Positions 18,345-25,527 of a DNA stretch of 64,000 nt are shown one piece after another. The notes under the pieces were generated by a model. That model worked only from the letters and a program-made list of their open reading frames with translations. It ran no database searches and was not told the origin of the DNA. Within the stretch, counting starts at the first letter, position 1, and every line of letters begins with the position of its first letter. Both the position numbers and the translations under genes were made by a program. The stretch spans positions 1,054,001 through 1,118,000 of the forward strand of contig NZ_CP071598.1 in assembly GCF_017357405.1 (NCBI RefSeq). Direction: 5' to 3'. This DNA is from Halomontanus rarus. Lineage in GTDB: Archaea > Halobacteriota > Halobacteria > Halobacteriales > Natrialbaceae.

Positions 18345-18510
18345 ACGGTGAAATCGTGGGGGATACTATTCTCGAGGGAGATCATCGCGAACGGTGGACC
18401 GATAACGGTGGACCAGTGAGCGATCTTCCGGAATAGAGGCCGCATAGAGTCCGTATAAAGACCGTATCGCGGTATGAGTTCGAAGAGTTCCGATGTCGTC
18501 GACGGGCAGT

Positions 18511-18610
18511 TCACTGATTTCTCAACAGATGATGAAAATATAGAGTGCGCTCACCTAACTCTATCGATGATAGTAATACATATATAGTAGACCAACGAAA
18601 AGTCCATTGA
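18511..18610. other. AT-rich core, candidate DNA unwinding element
   Basis: 52 of the 80 bases from 18521 to 18600 are A or T, including aatacatatatagtag, in an otherwise GC-rich chromosome. It lies between the left and right ORB groups. Just right of it, 18615-18646 contains ttcggct, agccgaa and ttcggct, which can form alternative hairpins. Confidence 0.7.
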
Positions 18611-18656
18611 TACATTCGGCTAGTGAAAAGCCGAAACTCTTCGGCTGAGCGATGAT

Positions 18657-18676
18657 TTCACCGGAAATCCGTCTTC
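18657..18676 (+). repeat. ORB-type half repeat
   Basis: TTCACCGGAAATCC matches the left part of the consensus; the GGTGTG half is degenerate. It directly follows the AT-rich core. Confidence 0.45.
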
Positions 18677-18873
18677 TTCGCAGAAATCCGTCGATAATCA
18701 CCCTCGACGAACGATCTTTCCTCCTGTTTCCACTGTTCCACACCACTCTTTTCCACTGTTCCACACCGACCTTCGACATCCGTTTATCGGGCTTCAGAAC
18801 CCGCTTTTCACCTCTTCTGTACCGATTTCCTGTCTGCTGTCCCTCTCCACTCGAGCCGACCGCGCCCGACCCC

Positions 18874-18893
18874 CACACCAGGTTTCCGGTGAA
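18874..18893 (-). repeat. ORB-type repeat R1
   Basis: CACACCAGGTTTCCGGTGAA has its only deviation from the other copies at a degenerate position. It is inverted relative to R2. Confidence 0.82.
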
Positions 18894-18939
18894 CCACAAC
18901 CCTCGTTTCAACTGGACCCCATCCCCACCGTTTCACCGT

Positions 18940-18959
18940 TTCACCGGAAACGTGGTGTG
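18940..18959 (+). repeat. ORB-type repeat R2 (extended)
   Basis: TTCACCGGAAACGTGGTGTG is preceded by TTTCACCG, mirroring the extended form of L3 and L4 on the opposite strand. Confidence 0.86.
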
Positions 18960-19015
18960 TGTGTGCTCCGACCACTTCACCAACTTCGGCCGCCTCATCC
19001 AAACAGTAAAGCATA

Positions 19016-19035
19016 TTCACCGGAAACGTGGTGTC
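19016..19035 (+). repeat. ORB-type repeat R3, overlapping the orc1 start region
   Basis: TTCACCGGAAACGTGGTGTC ends 7 nt before the chosen orc1 ATG and overlaps the expected TATA position (about 19007-19017). Orc1 binding here would be expected to block transcription of its own gene. Confidence 0.8.
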
Positions 19036-19042
19036 TGTACCT

Positions 19043-20248
19043 ATGCCGAGTTCCAGTGACGACCTCTTCACCCGCGAGGATCCCATCTTCGAGAACAAAG
19101 AGCTGCTCGAGATCAATCACCTCCCGGAGGAGGGCCGAATCGTAGGCCGGGACGACGAGATTTCGGATCTCGCCAACGCGGTCAATCCGGCGATCTTCGG
19201 GCAGAGCCCGAGTAATCTCCTCATTTACGGGAAGACCGGGACGGGCAAGTCCCTCTGTGCCAAGCACATCTCCGCTCAACTCGTCCGGGTCGCACGTGAG
19301 GAAGGCGTTACCGCGAAGTTCGCCTACGTCGACTGCGCCCAGGACAACACGGAGACTCAGGCCGTCCAGACGATCGCCGATTCGCTCAACGACCCGGAGG
19401 TGACCGCGATCAAGATCCCCGACAAGGGACTCAGTACCTCGACGTACTACAAACGCCTCTGGAAGGTCCTCGACTCTCAATACGACGTCGTCCTCGTCAT
19501 CCTGGACGAAGTCGACAAACTCGACGACGACGACATCCTCATGCAACTCTCGCGCGCGGGCGAAGCAGGGAAACTCACCGACTGTAAGATCGGCGTCATC
19601 GGAATCAGTAACAAGATCAAGTACAAAGATCGGATGGACGAGCGGGTCAAGTCCAGCCTCTGCGAGCGCGAGTTCGTCTTCCCGCCCTACGACGCCAACC
19701 AGTTGCGCGACATCATGCAGGCGCGCAGCGACGCGTTCAAAGGCGACGTCCTCGAGCCGTCGGTGATCCCGCGTGCGGCCGCCCTCGCCGCCCGGGAACA
19801 CGGTGACGCCCGGAAGGCGATCGACATCCTCCGCTACGCCGGCGAGATCGCACAGTCGAACGGAAGCAAGACCGTCCGCGAGGAGTTCGTCGTGCAGGCC
19901 CGCGAGCGCGCGGAAACTGACCGGTTCCGGGAACTCATCCGCGGGTCCACGCCCCACTCCCGGTACGTCCTTCAGGCGCTCGCAGTTCTCTCGCTCAATC
20001 GCCCCGACGAGGACGGGTTCCGAACGACCAAAATCTTCGACGTCTACGAGGAAATCTGTCGTCAGGAGGGGTCCGATACCCTCTCGCTTCGACGGGTCCG
20101 CGACCTCCTGAAAGAACACGCCTTCCTCGACATCATCGAGCAATCACGACACAGCGGCGGCAGCGCCGAAGGGAGCTACACCGAACATCAGTTGCTCGAG
20201 GACCCGGACGTCGTCCGGAAAGTGTTGGTCGAGACGGACGAGGCTTGA
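19043..20248 (+). CDS. orc1: Orc1/Cdc6 replication initiator
   Basis: Orc1/Cdc6 binds ORB sites and loads the MCM helicase. The 401-residue start at MPSSSDDLFTREDPIF is preferred over an in-frame GTG at 19028 that lies inside an ORB. Walker A is GKTGTGKS (63-70), Walker B is LVILDEVDKL (about 151-160), and sensor-1 is in GVIGISNKIK. The C-terminal winged helix (from about 310, SRYVLQALAVLSLNRPDEDG) ends in LKEHAFLDIIEQSRHSGGSA. It lies directly right of the repeat cluster, the usual haloarchaeal arrangement, and probably recognises these ORBs specifically. A T-rich stretch at 20272-20278 may end its transcript. Confidence 0.96.
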   Translation: MPSSSDDLFTREDPIFENKELLEINHLPEEGRIVGRDDEISDLANAVNPAIFGQSPSNLLIYGKTGTGKSLCAKHISAQLVRVAREEGVTAKFAYVDCAQDNTETQAVQTIADSLNDPEVTAIKIPDKGLSTSTYYKRLWKVLDSQYDVVLVILDEVDKLDDDDILMQLSRAGEAGKLTDCKIGVIGISNKIKYKDRMDERVKSSLCEREFVFPPYDANQLRDIMQARSDAFKGDVLEPSVIPRAAALAAREHGDARKAIDILRYAGEIAQSNGSKTVREEFVVQARERAETDRFRELIRGSTPHSRYVLQALAVLSLNRPDEDGFRTTKIFDVYEEICRQEGSDTLSLRRVRDLLKEHAFLDIIEQSRHSGGSAEGSYTEHQLLEDPDVVRKVLVETDEA

Positions 20249-20549
20249 GGTTTTCCCGCGACTAACGCCGTGGTTTTTCTCTTGAATCGCCTGTAACCGT
20301 CGAGGATCGGAACCAGAGCCGGAACTTGGATCGATCAGAGCCGGATCTGAATCGCCGGTCTCGTGGTCTGGACCGCTTGGAACCGAGATCCGAGCCGCCC
20401 GGAAAGGGCCCAGCAGTCGGACTCGTTTCTCGAGTGGTCCGCTTTCGACTCGCTCGTCTCGACTCCGTTCTCCGCTTCGTCTCTCGCTTCTCGCGACGTT
20501 CCGCACGACCGAACTTACTTGCCGTTCGGCCCCCTCTCTCCTGTAACAA
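20249..20549. other. Intergenic region after orc1
   Basis: This 301-base spacer contains tggtttttct at 20271-20280, a plausible oligo-T terminator for orc1. No ORB copy is present and no gene is supported. Confidence 0.45.
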
Positions 20550-22019
20550 ATGCCCTCGAACGAAGATACGGGAGTCGACGGTCCAGTCGGGGGGATGGAA
20601 TCTTCGACGTCGACTGCACCCACAGCCGAATCCGCCGACACCTCGTTCGAGACCGAGACGGTCACGTCCGACGTAGTGTCCGAACCGAGCGACGCCTTTC
20701 AGGCACTGGGCAACGAAATTAGGATCGGGATCATCGAGACGATGCTCGAGCACGTCGATGCTGATTCCGATGCCGAGGTCAGGGCCGAGGACGAGAGGAC
20801 GAGCGGCAGTGACGACGTCGACCGCCACACCCAGACTCGACTGACCTTCTCGGAACTGTTCGAGACGACGGATCTCGAGACGTCGGCGCAGTTCGCCTAC
20901 CACCTCGAGCAACTGGTCGGGCCGTACCTCCGAAAGACGGAATCCGGCTACGAGTTGACCTACTCCGGATTGCGGATCGCGCGGGCGATTGCGACGGGAG
21001 CGTACACGCACCGCGTCGATCACGCCCCGATTTCGCTCGCGGAGCCGTGCCCGTTCTGCGAGGCGGACGCGCTCGAGGCCCAGTCGACGGACAACGTGGT
21101 GACGGTCGCCTGTCGCGGCTGCGATCGATCGCTGTTGAGTCTGCAGTTTCCGCCGGCTGGGCTCGTGGCACACGGTGAGAACGAGAGCGGGAAGGCGATC
21201 CCGGAGACCGACGAACCGGATACGGAAACAGCGACGGAGGCGAAAGCGGTGACGGAGACGGAAGCGGTGACGGAGACACCGATCGCGCCGGCGACGGGAG
21301 TACCCGACGCCTTCGACCGCTACCACCGCCACCGACTCGCGCTCATGCGCGATGGGGTCTGCCCGGAGTGCAGCGGTGACGTCGACACGACACTCGTCCC
21401 CACGTCGGCGGTCGTCGAAGACGTCCTTCCGGAAGAAATGGCCGACCACGTCCAGGCGTCGTTCGAGTGCCAGCAGTGCGGCCACGACCTCCGTACTCCG
21501 GTCACGCTCACCTTGCTCCAGCACCCGGCTATCGTCTCGTTCTACTACGATCACGGACAGGACGTTCGCGACCGCCCGATCTGGAACGTCGGCCACGAGT
21601 GGTCCGAATCCGTGCTGTCGACCGACCCGCTCTGCGTCCGCGTCGTGGTCGAACTCGAGGGTGACGTCCTCGCGCTCTACGTCGACGCGTCTCTCCGGGT
21701 CGTCGAGGTTCAGCGGGCCGGGTCCGGCACTGACTCCGAGTCGGCCGGAGACGAAACGCGGACGACGACAGGGACGGGAAATCGGCTACAGTCGCAGCCG
21801 AACACGGATCGCACGGCTCCGACTTCGAATACCGACGATAGGTCTCCGAATACAGGCGACGAAATTCCGAACACCGACAACGTGAGTCCGAACACCGACG
21901 GCAAGACGACGAGTACGAACGCGGAGACCTCCTCCACAACCGATACCGCGGAAATAGCCGATACCACGGCGACCGAATCGTCGACGAACGACTCGTCCGA
22001 AAGCACGACGAGCGCGTAG
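20550..22019 (+). CDS. Winged-helix (ArsR-like) protein with two zinc-ribbon modules
   Basis: This 489-residue protein opens with about 45 low-complexity residues, then a winged helix (DAFQALGNEIRIGIIETMLE, later TSAQFAYHLEQLVGPYLRKT and YELTYSGLRIARAIATGAYT). Two treble-Cys modules follow: CPFC near 170 with CRGC about 22 residues on, and CPEC near 273 with CQQC about 35 residues on. The C-terminal 110 residues are Thr/Ser/Asn/Asp repeats with spaced NTD units. The plan fits a haloarchaeal ArsR-type family with DUF735x-like zinc domains. It is probably a DNA-binding regulator; the target is unknown. It follows orc1 on the same strand but 300 nt away. Confidence 0.78.
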   Translation: MPSNEDTGVDGPVGGMESSTSTAPTAESADTSFETETVTSDVVSEPSDAFQALGNEIRIGIIETMLEHVDADSDAEVRAEDERTSGSDDVDRHTQTRLTFSELFETTDLETSAQFAYHLEQLVGPYLRKTESGYELTYSGLRIARAIATGAYTHRVDHAPISLAEPCPFCEADALEAQSTDNVVTVACRGCDRSLLSLQFPPAGLVAHGENESGKAIPETDEPDTETATEAKAVTETEAVTETPIAPATGVPDAFDRYHRHRLALMRDGVCPECSGDVDTTLVPTSAVVEDVLPEEMADHVQASFECQQCGHDLRTPVTLTLLQHPAIVSFYYDHGQDVRDRPIWNVGHEWSESVLSTDPLCVRVVVELEGDVLALYVDASLRVVEVQRAGSGTDSESAGDETRTTTGTGNRLQSQPNTDRTAPTSNTDDRSPNTGDEIPNTDNVSPNTDGKTTSTNAETSSTTDTAEIADTTATESSTNDSSESTTSA

Positions 22020-22036
22020 ATCACCGTCTCACACGC

Positions 22037-22807
22037 TCAACTCGTCGACTCGAGTGCCCTCCCCACTGCGTCACTCGAGAACTGCTCGACCGATGCCGTC
22101 TCGGAGTCGACGACGCAGACGTCGAGTTCGTCGGCCGAGAGCGGCTCGTCGGCCGTCGTCGCGAGCGCCTCGAGTGCGGTGGCGAGACCCGCTTCCCGGT
22201 CGATTCCGTCGGTAGGATCCTCGCCCGACGTCTCCTCCGGTCCCGTCCGGCCAGGGTGTCGAACCCGGTCCTCGAGGAACCCGCGGATCTCAGTCGCACC
22301 GTTACCGACCGCGACCGCTCGCCAGCCGTACGGCGTGCCGCTGGGGTCGACCTCGAAGAGACCCGGACCCGTTTCGTCGACGCCCGCGACGAGCAACGCC
22401 GTCCCGTAGGGTCTCGAGCCGCCGGTCTGAGTGTACTCCTGAACGTGGTCGGCGATCGACTTCGTCAGGGACTCGACGCCGATCGGCTCGCCGTACCGGA
22501 GCCGGTGGCGCTGGGCGGCTTCGCGAGCGACCGCGACGAGCTGGCGGGCGTCGGCGGCGTGACCGGCCGACGCGACCGCGACGTGGTCGTCGATCCGGTG
22601 GACCTTCTCGACGGTCCGCGCCTCGAGCAGCGGCGACCGCACGGGTTTTCGCGCCGCGAGAACGACGCCGTCGTCGGTTCGGATACCGACGCTCGGCGAA
22701 CCGCGTTCGACGGCCTCGCGCGCGTATTCAACCTGATACAGTCGTCCGTCGGGCGAGAAGATGGTGTGACCGCGATCGTAGGCCTGTTGGCTGGCGCTCG
22801 AGTCCAT
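22037..22807 (-). CDS. Proteasome subunit alpha paralogue
   Basis: This 256-residue alpha-type subunit opens with QQAYDRGHTIFSPDGRLYQV and EYAREAV, the N-terminal helix and YDR gate motif of archaeal alpha subunits. It continues VGIRTDDGVVLAARK, then SAGHAADARQLVAVARE and GGSRPYGTALLVAGVDETGP. Alpha rings gate the 20S chamber and dock PAN/Cdc48 ATPases. The sequence departs from typical main PsmA proteins (LAARKPVRSPLLE where a K-rich segment is usual), so it may be an alternative alpha (PsmC-like) subunit. It starts one base after the beta gene ends, so the two are co-transcribed. Confidence 0.9.
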   Translation of the reverse strand: MDSSASQQAYDRGHTIFSPDGRLYQVEYAREAVERGSPSVGIRTDDGVVLAARKPVRSPLLEARTVEKVHRIDDHVAVASAGHAADARQLVAVAREAAQRHRLRYGEPIGVESLTKSIADHVQEYTQTGGSRPYGTALLVAGVDETGPGLFEVDPSGTPYGWRAVAVGNGATEIRGFLEDRVRHPGRTGPEETSGEDPTDGIDREAGLATALEALATTADEPLSADELDVCVVDSETASVEQFSSDAVGRALESTS

Positions 22808-22808
22808 C

Positions 22809-23786
22809 TCAGTTCACCTCCTCCCCATCCTCCTCTCGCTCCGCTTGACCTCGTTTTCGCCTCTCTCCCTTTTTCTCTCCACTTCTCTTTTCGCCCGTCC
22901 GAGCTCCACCACTGCCCGTCTGACCGCCACCACCGCCCGTCGCGTCCGCCTCCACTGCCTCGAGATCACCGAACCGCTCGAGTTCGAGGCCGTCGGCGGT
23001 GATCGTCGCGAGGGTCATTCCGTCGCCGCTGGCCGTATCGCGCGCCGTCGCGCTCCGGACCGCTCCGGCGACGATCGGTCGGAGACCGGCGACGGTCCGA
23101 TCCGCGTCGGACTCCACCCCGATCGTCCCCTCGAGCGCGCCGTAGGTGAGTTGCATGCCGCTGCCGCTGGCGGCGTAGTCGGTGGTCATGACGCCGCCGC
23201 CGGGGCCGATGTCGTAGACGGCCGTCCTGACGTCGTCTCCGTCGCCGTCGTCGTTGTCGGCTTTCGATCCCGAACCGCGACCCCCGCCGTCCTCGACACC
23301 CGCGAGCAACAGGTCGAGCACTCGGTAGGGGCCGCGGCGGACGAGTCCGCCGGCGAGCGTCGCCAGCGACTCGAGGGACATCGACCGCCCGTGCTCGAGT
23401 TGGTACAGTCGGGCTTCGGCGCGGAGCCGGCGGACGAACGACTGGGCGTCGCTGACGCTCCCCGAGAACGCGACGGCCGCCCGGTCGCCGATCGGTTCGA
23501 TCTTCTGTGTCGTGCGGTTTGCGACGAACCGACCGCCGCCGATGCTCGCTCGCGTGTCGGCGGCGAGAACGACGCCGTCGGTGCCGGCGACCGCGACCGT
23601 CGTCGTTCCGGTCTTGACGACGTCGCCGTCTTCCGCGGTCCCTTCTACTCGTGATTCCCCGACGAACCGGTCTCGCTCGAGTCTCTCACGTTTCCATTCC
23701 CGTTCCCGACTCCGTTCGGGCGTGCTCTGACCGGATGCAATCCCGAATTCGCTTCCGTGATCGATCGGTTCGATTCTGTTTGACAT
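22809..23786 (-). CDS. psmB: Proteasome subunit beta
   Basis: This 325-residue beta subunit has a catalytic Thr exposed after cleavage in VVKTGTTTVAVAGTDG, so about 60 residues form the propeptide. The Asp of LAADTRAS, the Lys of TQKIEPI and the Ser of SGSGMQLTYG complete the catalytic set. The mature body is interrupted by an acidic insert (about 175-190), and the C-terminus has about 45 extra Gly/Lys/Glu/Arg residues, both unusual. Beta rings form the proteolytic chamber. The gene precedes the alpha gene in a two-gene operon. An ORB-type repeat sits 109 bp upstream of its ATG. Confidence 0.93.
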   Translation of the reverse strand: MSNRIEPIDHGSEFGIASGQSTPERSREREWKRERLERDRFVGESRVEGTAEDGDVVKTGTTTVAVAGTDGVVLAADTRASIGGGRFVANRTTQKIEPIGDRAAVAFSGSVSDAQSFVRRLRAEARLYQLEHGRSMSLESLATLAGGLVRRGPYRVLDLLLAGVEDGGGRGSGSKADNDDGDGDDVRTAVYDIGPGGGVMTTDYAASGSGMQLTYGALEGTIGVESDADRTVAGLRPIVAGAVRSATARDTASGDGMTLATITADGLELERFGDLEAVEADATGGGGGQTGSGGARTGEKRSGEKKGERRKRGQAEREEDGEEVN

Positions 23787-23894
23787 CGACTGTGGAAACG
23801 TGCCACGCCGGAATAATTGTTAGCTAAAATATATTTTAGCTGGCGGTGCGTACGAACCCGTCTGAGCCGGTCGACTCGATCCTGTCGCCGAGTT

Positions 23895-23914
23895 TTCACT
23901 GGAAACCCGGTGTG
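23895..23914 (+). repeat. ORB-type repeat upstream of the proteasome operon
   Basis: TTCACTGGAAACCCGGTGTG has one mismatch to the consensus (C to T at position 6). It is about 4.9 kb right of the origin cluster, in the 265-bp spacer between psmB and the M24 peptidase gene. Confidence 0.75.
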
Positions 23915-24051
23915 GTAACTCGCAGCACTCTTCTGACTGTCTCGTCTCTCTCATCGCTCTTCCACTCTCACCGACCCGACCTTACCAGCCCGCCTTCACC
24001 ACTCCAACCTCACTACTCCGACTTCACCACCCCGTCTTTACCAGCCCGACC

Positions 24052-25281
24052 TCACCACCCGCGAGGTGTCTCGTTCAACCGCTCTGCACCGTCGTCGGTG
24101 ACGACCACGAGGTCCTCGATACGAACGCCAAATTTCTCCTCGAGGTAGACACCCGGCTCGACGCTGAAAACCATCCCCGGCTCGAGTTGGCGGTCGTTTC
24201 CGGCGACGATGTAGGGCGGTTCGTGAACCTCGAGACCGACGCCGTGGCCGGTTCGGTGGGTGAACGCGTCGCCGTAACCGGCGTCCTCGATCACCGCGCG
24301 TGCGGCGCGGTCGACCGCCGCGGCTGTGACGCCGGGTTCGACGGCCGCCACGGCGGCCTCCTGGGCCTCGCGAACGACGTCGTGGACCCGCCGGAACTCC
24401 TCGTCGGGTTCGCCGGCGAAGACGACCGTCCGCGTCTGATCACCCGGGTACCGGCCCGTTCCCGACTCGAGGTCGGCCGCGACGAACGCGCCGAAGTCGA
24501 GGACCACCGGGTCGCCCGGGACGATCACCCTGTCGCCGCTGTGGTGGTGGGGCCTGGCCCCGTTCGGGCCCGAGGCGACGATGGTCGTGAACGCGGGTTC
24601 GCCGTCGGTCGTTCCGCCACCGCTCTTCTCGTCAGTTCTTGGGCCTTCTCTTCCCCCATCTCCCCCTGGACCCCCTCTTCCCCCATCTCCTCCGCCGGCA
24701 TCACTGTACTCCCCTAGCAGACGATCGATCTCTGCGGCCAGCTCCGCCTCGGTCGTGCCGATGACGTCTCGACCGCGCTCGCGAACCTCGAGTGCGACCC
24801 GATCTGCGAGGGCCGCGGCCTGCCGGAGCGCCTCGAGTTCGGTCTCGTCCTTTCGGATCCGCAGGGGTTCGAAGACGGCGCTGGCGAGGCCGAACGTCGC
24901 GTTCGGGCGGACCGATCGCAGGTCCTGCGTGAACGTCGCCCACATCGTATCGTCGACGAGGATGTGCGGGTGGTTCGTTTCTCCCACATTCCGTTCCGTC
25001 AGTACCTCGTCGATCAACGCCAGCGGGTCGTCGTCGTCGGTCCACAGCCTGACGTCGTCGATCTCCGTCTCCAGCAGCTGGTCGCCGTAGAGTTCGGGCG
25101 CGACGAACGCCGGCTCCCCCACCTGTGGGACGAACAATAGGAGGTGGCGCTCGGACGGCGACTCGTCGAACCCGGTCGCGTACGCGAGATTCGGACTCGG
25201 GGACAGGACGACACAGTCGGCGTCGACGGCCTCGAGTCGGTTTCGACACGCGCGGATCCGCCGTTCGAAGCGATCGGACAT
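24052..25281 (-). CDS. M24-family metallopeptidase (Xaa-Pro aminopeptidase-like)
   Basis: Start chosen at MSDRFERRIRACRNRLEAVD; a further 475 in-frame upstream codons lie antisense to otsA and are not coding. The 409-residue protein has a creatinase-like N-terminal domain (LSPSPNLAYATGFDESPSER) and a pita-bread catalytic domain with dinuclear-metal ligands in VVLDFGAF, YPGDQTRTV, HRTGHGVGLEVHEPPYI, FSVEPGVYL and VRIEDL. It should remove N-terminal residues preceding proline. A Gly/Asp-rich insert (about 195-225) splits the catalytic domain. Two palindromic sites lie just upstream of its start. Confidence 0.92.
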   Translation of the reverse strand: MSDRFERRIRACRNRLEAVDADCVVLSPSPNLAYATGFDESPSERHLLLFVPQVGEPAFVAPELYGDQLLETEIDDVRLWTDDDDPLALIDEVLTERNVGETNHPHILVDDTMWATFTQDLRSVRPNATFGLASAVFEPLRIRKDETELEALRQAAALADRVALEVRERGRDVIGTTEAELAAEIDRLLGEYSDAGGGDGGRGGPGGDGGREGPRTDEKSGGGTTDGEPAFTTIVASGPNGARPHHHSGDRVIVPGDPVVLDFGAFVAADLESGTGRYPGDQTRTVVFAGEPDEEFRRVHDVVREAQEAAVAAVEPGVTAAAVDRAARAVIEDAGYGDAFTHRTGHGVGLEVHEPPYIVAGNDRQLEPGMVFSVEPGVYLEEKFGVRIEDLVVVTDDGAERLNETPRGW

Positions 25282-25306
25282 GCCGTCACGTTCGGCCTGG
25301 AGTCCA

Positions 25307-25360
25307 ATGAAACGGTCCGTTTGGCCCGGGATGCGATGAAACAGTCCGTTTAGACCGGGA
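25307..25360. promoter_or_regulatory. Tandem palindromic operator-like repeats upstream of the M24 gene
   Basis: Two 25-nt direct repeats (25307-25331 and 25336-25360) match at 22 of 25 positions, with a 29-bp period. Each contains a dyad: aaacggtccgttt is a perfect 6+1+6 palindrome in the first, aaacagtccgttt an imperfect one in the second. They lie 26-79 nt before the peptidase ATG, over the promoter of a leaderless gene, and look like a dimeric repressor or activator site. Confidence 0.55.
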
Positions 25361-25527
25361 GTCGACAAGAGTGCGCTCGTCTCGAGGTTCACTGTTAGCG
25401 ATGACCTCTTCTTTCCTTCACGAAAATTCACACGTTTCGGATCCGGTGAACGATAGCGGACGGTATTAGACGTCCCTGCAGGCGCAGGCCGGTAATGAAC
25501 CCTGTGCGGTAGTGTGGTATACAGCGA

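Larger units (their letters stand above)
17740..19042. other. Chromosomal replication origin (oriC-type) beside orc1/cdc6
   Basis: This 1.3-kb gene-free region upstream of orc1/cdc6 holds seven copies of a 20-bp ORB-type repeat plus one half-copy, arranged around an AT-rich core. Four copies on the left (17877, 17940, 18139, 18325) are on the minus strand. On the right are a half-copy (18657, plus), then 18874 (minus), 18940 (plus) and 19016 (plus). The repeat core ACCGGAAAC followed by GTG resembles archaeal origin recognition boxes bound by Orc1/Cdc6. ORBs flanking an AT-rich unwinding element next to the initiator gene are the standard haloarchaeal origin plan. Whether it fires in vivo cannot be read from sequence. 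Confidence 0.88.

Noticed and set aside
17877..19035. Possible CRISPR or transposon repeats in the origin
   Set aside because: Short repeats in both orientations at irregular spacing, next to orc1; fits ORBs.
19028..19042. GTG at 19028 as orc1 start
   Set aside because: It lies inside an ORB copy and adds residues not expected before MPSSSDDLFTREDP; the ATG at 19043 is better.
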